The notes under the pieces were generated by a model that worked only from the letters and a program-made list of their open reading frames with translations, did not search any database and had not been told where the DNA came from. Both the position numbers and the translations under genes were made by a program. Positions 58,566 through 64,000 of a stretch of 64,000 nucleotides of DNA are shown here, piece by piece. Every line of letters starts with the position of its first letter. Position 1 is the stretch's first letter. The stretch comes from Sclerotinia nivalis (taxonomy: Eukaryota > Ascomycota > Leotiomycetes > Helotiales > Sclerotiniaceae): NCBI GenBank assembly GCA_029531795.1, contig JAPEIS010000015.1:62001-126000 (forward strand). Direction: 5' to 3'.

Positions 58566-60781
58566 TCACCCCCACCGCCACCCCCACCACCACCCGCACC
58601 GCTCCCAAACAATCCAACGTTCGACTCTTTTGATGAACGGATGGTCAGCTGTAAGAGCAATCTTTAATTTTTCCAAAAGCTTCTCATAAAAGAGCAATGC
58701 ATCCCCAAACCGCAACAGCTTTTTATAACAATCCCCTAGTCCTACACTCAATGTCTTGATCTTTTGAGAGTTACTCCAACCATATATCTTAACTCTGTCT
58801 AAAAGACTCCTTTTATACCAAACTATCGCTTCCCGAAAATTTCCAGATTTCCGTAGGGCGCGAGCGAGATGACGATAAATAGGTGATCGGTAAGAACTTG
58901 ATAGATTAAAATCCATATCTGCTAACATCTCATGGAAAAGTTTGATGGATTCCGGTAGCCTGCCCCATCCACAAAGGATACAACCTAGTTTGCGTCGAAA
59001 GTGATAATACCGATGTTGCCTCTTCCCAACTGTTGGTTCCAAGTGTCCCATAATATATGTACACAGATTGTAACTTTCTTCAAATTGTTTCTTATCTTCC
59101 AGGACATCGATCAAATGGAAGATATTTTTAAAGTAAGCAAAAGACTCATTTTGGAAATAACTTCTGTTTGCTTGGATGCTATATCCATAGAGCTTCTCGA
59201 CTTCCGAACATGATTTGGTGCGACATCGTCCGAGTATATTACCAAGAAGGCTGAATGCATTGATCGTTATTGTATGACTTGGGCCCAGGAATGTTAAAGC
59301 CTTTTGTACCACTAATCGGATGGTATGCTCGGCCTCCTGATTACTTTGGCATAGAATATACGCTTCTAGATAGGACGATCGAATATACAGAGGGTGTTCA
59401 ACGCCCAATCGAGATTGTTGGATAGTTTGGTGTAAACTTCGATGTAAGTATGCCGCGTCTGAATATCGGCCAGCTTGCAAGAGCGCTTTGACAATGTCAA
59501 GATAGGTCTCTATTATTGCGTAACCATTGCGGTTGACCTCTTTTAGTCTTGCATCTAGGATTTGACGATATAAGCGAAGACTGTCTAAGCCTAGATTGCC
59601 ATAGAGAATAACCAAGTGCTCAAGACATAAAATGATTGCTGGATTATGCCCTGATAGTGTCTTCGTTAATTTCGAAAGTTTGAGTTTCCAGTCTTCGACT
59701 TCTATGTTCCACGTTTCAATTGATCGAGTAGATACAGACGCCAACATCATTCGATGACCAGGCGCACTCCTAGATGTTGGAAAAATATCAAGCTCAAACA
59801 AGGGGCTCCATGGAAGTCTTTTCCTTGTTGTGGGTACAGGCCTCACTGCAGCTTTGAGCATGGTACCATACTTGACATGGCTATAAGCGGAAGAAATTTG
59901 CCTGTTTGTTGTACCATCGCGCTCTATTTTGTCGCGAAGCTCAGTCCCTGAGACCAGCTGTTTTTCTTCCACAACTTCATCATCGAGATCCATAGGTGTT
60001 ATAGAGGCTTCGAGCTCCAATAGTTCGAATAGTCGAGTCAACCCAGGAGATCCTGGGACATCGACAGCATCCCAGTCAAATGGCCAATGTTCTATATCCA
60101 TGGCGGTATTCTCGTCGGGAATCTCCAAGCGCAGCGGCATCGAATGACTTGAAGGGATCTCTTCCATATGATTTATTGTAGGTTGCTGCTCTTCAGGTGA
60201 GGAGCATGATGGTGCAGCGGGTATCGATATGGCATCGATTTCTTCACGTGGCAGATCTAAATGTGGCAAACCAAATATCAGCATATTTTCGATGAAGGGG
60301 TATACTGGAAGAAGACCATACCTTGAGGCCGTTGACTTTCGTGTCTATATCTTCTCTTCAACCTTTGGGTCCTTCGAGGGTCCAAAATACGTTTGTCTCC
60401 GAGACCGAAATGCATGGTGCCGTTAAGATTTCTATTTTGGAGAAGGAACTTCCTTTCCGTCTTTCTAAAATTCTTCTTTAAACCCCATTCCTCAATTTTC
60501 CTCGTGAATTGGCGCTTTCTGTGATTAAATTATTAGCATGTCACAGCTTCCATTAATCATCACAAGCAAATGGGTACATACGTAGGACAAAATCCGACTT
60601 CGCTCAAGAGTTTGCTAGCGACAACTTTGAATGTCTTGTTTTCATCGATATATAATCGCTGTATGATTGGTTTGAACTTCAACCACTCTTCTGAAGAGAG
60701 AACTTTGAGGCCTTCAGTGCTCAGTGATTTTTCTTCCACCTCTATGGACATTTTGTTTCCGGGAAGCAACTGAGCGTTCAT
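58566..60781 (-). CDS. Clr5-domain protein with TPR-like repeats
   Basis: Three exons (60781-60582, 60518-60322, 60256-58566) give 695 aa. The N-terminal Clr5 domain (about residues 30-85) spans intron 1: EEWLKFKPIIQRLYIDENKT, then GFCPTKRQFTRKIEEWGLKK. Such domains are found in fungal proteins named after Clr5 of fission yeast and are probably DNA-binding. A Ser/acidic linker follows. From about residue 330 helical TPR-like repeats run to the end (for example AIVWYKRSLLDRVKIYGWSN, KKLLRFGDALLFYEKLLEKL, TADHPFIKRVERWIV). The last 15 residues (ERCGWWWGWRWG) come from a GGTGGG-type microsatellite. In the other frame the same tract leads into an acidic tail, so the end may have shifted. The function is not known. 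Confidence 0.82.
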
Positions 60782-62791
60782 ACTGCTCAAACAGCTACCG
60801 GAATGAACTTGAGGAACTATGCAAAATGCAGTTCTGGTTATGAGTAGTTCAGGGATTATGAGGAAGAAAAATTTTCTTAAGAAAAACAATTAATGATTGA
60901 GTTGGAAATTTGGGTAAATTTGTCTGCGTATGGAATTGGAAGACAGACAAAAAGAAATGAATCCATCCTGATACTTATCAGTCATTCATAGCATCCAGCC
61001 TTACAATGCATATCAATGGGTTGGTTGACCAAAATTCCCTTGCCGCATGAATTCAGAAAGCGTGCATGCGTGCACTGGAAATAATCGCGAGGGTAATTCA
61101 AAAGATAGCATGTAAGCCTGGATAGAATGTAACATGAACGATTGGATAAAAACAAAAGTACATTGCATTTCCTTGAAGATATTGGTCATTCCTCAAGGCA
61201 ATTGTAAGGTCGTACTGCATTTTCTATAACATCAATGAAGTTAAGCCAAATTTAACCGGTTCGCCGTTCACCGTCTCGCCTGACAACAGATTATTCCATC
61301 ATATGAATAATCTCATTGCAGAAACAATTCGGGTACTGCTAATACTTGTCGATTGAGAACTACTTCATAATTTTTTTGGTACACATGGGCTAGTGTATCT
61401 CTTCATATCCTCATAGCCTCAGGAGAACCACATACCACAAGTTGCGCAATGTACATGCACAATGCCTTATCAAAATTGTTTTCTCACCATTCTGATAGTT
61501 CATTGATTCATCCATATCTAGTAAATGTGTTTGGTCGTGTAAACGGCGATTTTGGTGCCCCGTCAGTCCATCGAAGACAATCTTTCTAAATCAATCAGAC
61601 ATAACGATCATTAGTTCAGCCCAAGCGGATCGCATCTTAATTTGTCAATTTTAGCCTTTGGTCGCTAAATTAAAAGTTTACATGGTTGCAATAAAGGAGC
61701 AGACTACAACTCCTAGCCAGAATGTCATTTTGAATGAGTGGGGAAGTGAGAATATTTAGTTTGACCGATTTAAAGAGACCCGAACAAACTATAATGAAAT
61801 CTAAGGAGACTGATTCAAGTCAGTGAGTTGAGGTTGAGGTTGTGAGGCTCCGAGGCTCCGAGGCTCTGATGCCTACTCCAAAATTCCCTTGCATTAGCAG
61901 GGGTGATGGCCACAACATCATGAAGTTGCGCTTACCAGTACCCTTGTAAGGTTAACTTGGGATTGGAAACTTGTCTACGTACCAAAAGTACCCTACAGCA
62001 ATATCATCTGGAATCTCCAGATTAGAAGACGGTAAGGTATTCGAAATTCCCCTGCATGAGTGAGTGCGCCTCGAATGGGGCATAACCAGATAGAATGGGT
62101 TGTAGAAAATTTTTATTGGGTGTGGTTTCAGGGATTCAAAGTCCCCGGCAGCGCGGACTTCTGTGAATGTCTTGACCAAGTTTGCTATCACCTACTTCTC
62201 GGTCAAGTGGCTTTCAGATGGCACGTAGATGACAATCACAAAGCCGTATGCCATCGGGCCTGGGTCTAACAGAAGTCCCCTACTTTACATTGAGCTGGCT
62301 GAAGGTAGCAGGGTTGGCATGGTGGACATTGGGAGGATGAAAGCTATAGTAAGGTAATTAATTTTCTATATAAGAACATCGGTTTCCCTCTCAATCTTTC
62401 TATATCTTCAAAGCCTTCTGCTCTTTGGGACAACTTCTTCTTCAAATCAACCATTAGCAAAATATATCATCGTGGTCATTCTGCAGCAGCTTCACACGGA
62501 ATTTTTGACATAAGCCATACCACTACGTTTGTTGTTCGAACCAGCGTGAGACACCAGCTGCCAAATCGAAAAATACGGAAGAACACAGTTTCTCAATCAG
62601 AGAACCTCAAAAACATATTCCAAGGTCACTTTCATTTCAGATTTCGAGCCGTATTATATCTCCGTCACAATAGTGAACCCGCCAAATAGTTACCAGTCGA
62701 CAAGTCAGGTTTGTTCTCTATCCCCATAGTTGATTCATTTCGCCAATAAGTTGTTCAGGAACCTCAGACCGAGTCTTCAACCGGCACAAAT
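60782..62791. other. Gene-free stretch
   Basis: 2 kb without a supported gene. Small frames (61952-62269, both strands) carry no motif. A triple GAGGCTCC word lies near 61846-61867. The right end is promoter and possible 5' UTR of the next gene. Confidence 0.5.
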
Positions 62792-63133
62792 ATGGCCAAA
62801 GATACAGCCAAGGGGCAATGGACCGATCACTACAAGCAAGGCCAATACACGGATGTCAATCGTGTATGGTCCACCAATGCATCCACCAATGACGGCAACA
62901 GTCAAACCCAAACTCAGGGTTTCCTCATCTCCTCCTCTGCTACCAATGCCGAATCATTGACACCAATGGAGCGTTGGGCTGCCGAAAGCTCTAAGCAGGC
63001 TCCATGGAATCCAATTGGTAGCATCGGCACTTCATCAAACAACACTGGGACCGGATACTCAAACAGCTCTGTCCATCAGCAGCAACAGGCCGGTGGTGAT
63101 TGGAGTATCTGTGGAAACCAATCAACCAAGTAG
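62792..63133 (+). CDS. Small hypothetical protein, 113 aa
   Basis: ATG frame encoding a hydrophilic Ser/Asn/Gln/Gly-rich protein. The N-terminus MAKDTAKGQWTDHYKQGQY and middle SLTPMERWAAESSKQAPWNP are followed by a Gln/Gly tail (QQQQAGGDWSICGNQSTK). No signal peptide or membrane segment. The tandem Trp/Lys motif start and composition suggest a disordered, possibly stress-related protein. No family is recognised. Confidence 0.5.
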   Translation: MAKDTAKGQWTDHYKQGQYTDVNRVWSTNASTNDGNSQTQTQGFLISSSATNAESLTPMERWAAESSKQAPWNPIGSIGTSSNNTGTGYSNSSVHQQQQAGGDWSICGNQSTK

Positions 63134-64000
63134 AACGAATCGGAATATGATTATGTGAGTTGCTGTATGTTTATTCCGCCCTATTTGTTCCGCTCGAGTG
63201 TCTAATATTGTGATTAGTATCAGGAAATGGAGAGTTTGTTTTAGGTCTTCGCAAGCACACTCGTTATTATTGTCTTTGTCATACCACATCACGTTACTGT
63301 ACCTTCTGAAAATCATTGCTTGTTTTAATATTTCATTTTGAAGGTTTATAATGTTCCATATTTCAATTCACTATCAAACGTCATATATAAAGTCCCTCGT
63401 TCAAAATTTCAAATTTCCCTCGAGGTTATGCATTGGAGAAGGGGCCCACGCAGAGATGGAAAGTCAGATTAGCAACATTCATTACAGATATATACATGAG
63501 AAATTTCCTTTCGGGATATCGGTGCAAGAGTGCAGTTCTGTCGCAATACATATCATTCCTTGTTACATCGCGAGGTAATTGAAAGCATAATCATAATGAT
63601 TTTTCGTCCTGAAACTTTGCGTCCAAAAACATTTCTTTCCTGCTTCAAGGTAGTCAGCTAATCAACTTCTTTTTATCCCGTTGCATCAATTCTACTTTTT
63701 TTGATGCAGACATGGGCTCGGCTGCCTGTGTTCGCCGATGATGAACTAACTATCGGCGCTCAAAGCTTGCTAGTAAATGTAATTCTTTCGCATGATTAAT
63801 AGGATTGTCATTCTGTCACTGAGGTCGAGGTTGCTTTCCACTAGGAAAATTCACTTCAACTAAGCCAAGCAAAGCAAAGCATTAAGCCATTGTAGGCCAA
63901 AAGAATCCACCATTACTTCGCTTCGCATGATGAGTCAGCTGTGACCCCACTTTACCCCTCATTACCATATTAGGCATTAGGTATGCATCGGAGGACACCG
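63134..64000. other. Intergenic to window end
   Basis: 3' flank of the small gene. Short frames on both strands show nothing recognisable. Confidence 0.5.

Overview
This window is nuclear DNA of a filamentous ascomycete fungus. The genes carry short GT-AG introns, mostly 47-65 nt, with CTAAC/CTAAT-type branch points. The housekeeping genes and the fungal-only families (a Clr5-domain protein, an APH-like phosphotransferase, small secreted cysteine-rich proteins) fit Pezizomycotina. The overall look suggests Leotiomycetes, possibly Sclerotiniaceae, but that is an impression and no search was run. Exon joins were worked out by hand from reading frame, splice signals and family knowledge.

Layout. 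1-3.1 kb: no gene seen. 3.1-8.6 kb: divergent pair of cytosolic asparaginyl-tRNA synthetase (-) and DNA ligase I (+, 5 exons, PIP box split by intron 1). 9.2-16.8 kb: nested transposon island. A Fot1/pogo-type DNA transposon with perfect 60-bp inverted repeats sits inside an 11-bp minisatellite, and its transposase gene is split by a complete but dead Ty3/gypsy chromovirus-like retrotransposon with two 213-bp LTRs. Decay is by transitions only, as expected of RIP (repeat-induced point mutation). 16.9-25.8 kb: peroxisomal-type carrier with a long LEA-like tail, then four lineage-type hypothetical proteins. 26.9-28.4 kb: APH-family pseudogene with RIP-like stops and a destroyed catalytic loop. 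29.1-32.4 kb: NOSIP-like RING protein and tafazzin. 32.5-36 kb: gene-poor, holding a decayed ~110-bp tandem array. 36-37.4 kb: secreted cysteine-rich protein and a candidate 66-aa membrane microprotein. 37.8-44.5 kb: Trm732 (9 exons, -) divergent from Tim23 (+). 45.1-48.4 kb: two hypothetical genes, one with a probable GC-AG intron. 50.0-52.5 kb: decayed oligopeptide transporter. 53.5-54.7 kb: mRNA guanylyltransferase. 55.1-57.7 kb: small membrane and secreted genes. 58.6-60.8 kb: Clr5/TPR-like protein. 62.8-63.1 kb: small hypothetical protein.

There is no operon logic. The conserved genes serve general processes: translation and tRNA modification (AsnRS, Trm732), DNA replication and repair (ligase I), mRNA capping, and mitochondrial import and cardiolipin remodelling (Tim23, tafazzin). 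Accessory material lies between these conserved blocks: transposons, decayed transporter and kinase copies, and secreted proteins. I found no CRISPR, biosynthetic gene cluster, rRNA or convincing tRNA. The most unusual items are the nested, RIP-scarred transposons, the two host-type pseudogenes, the degenerate tandem array, the carrier-LEA fusion and the microexon microprotein.
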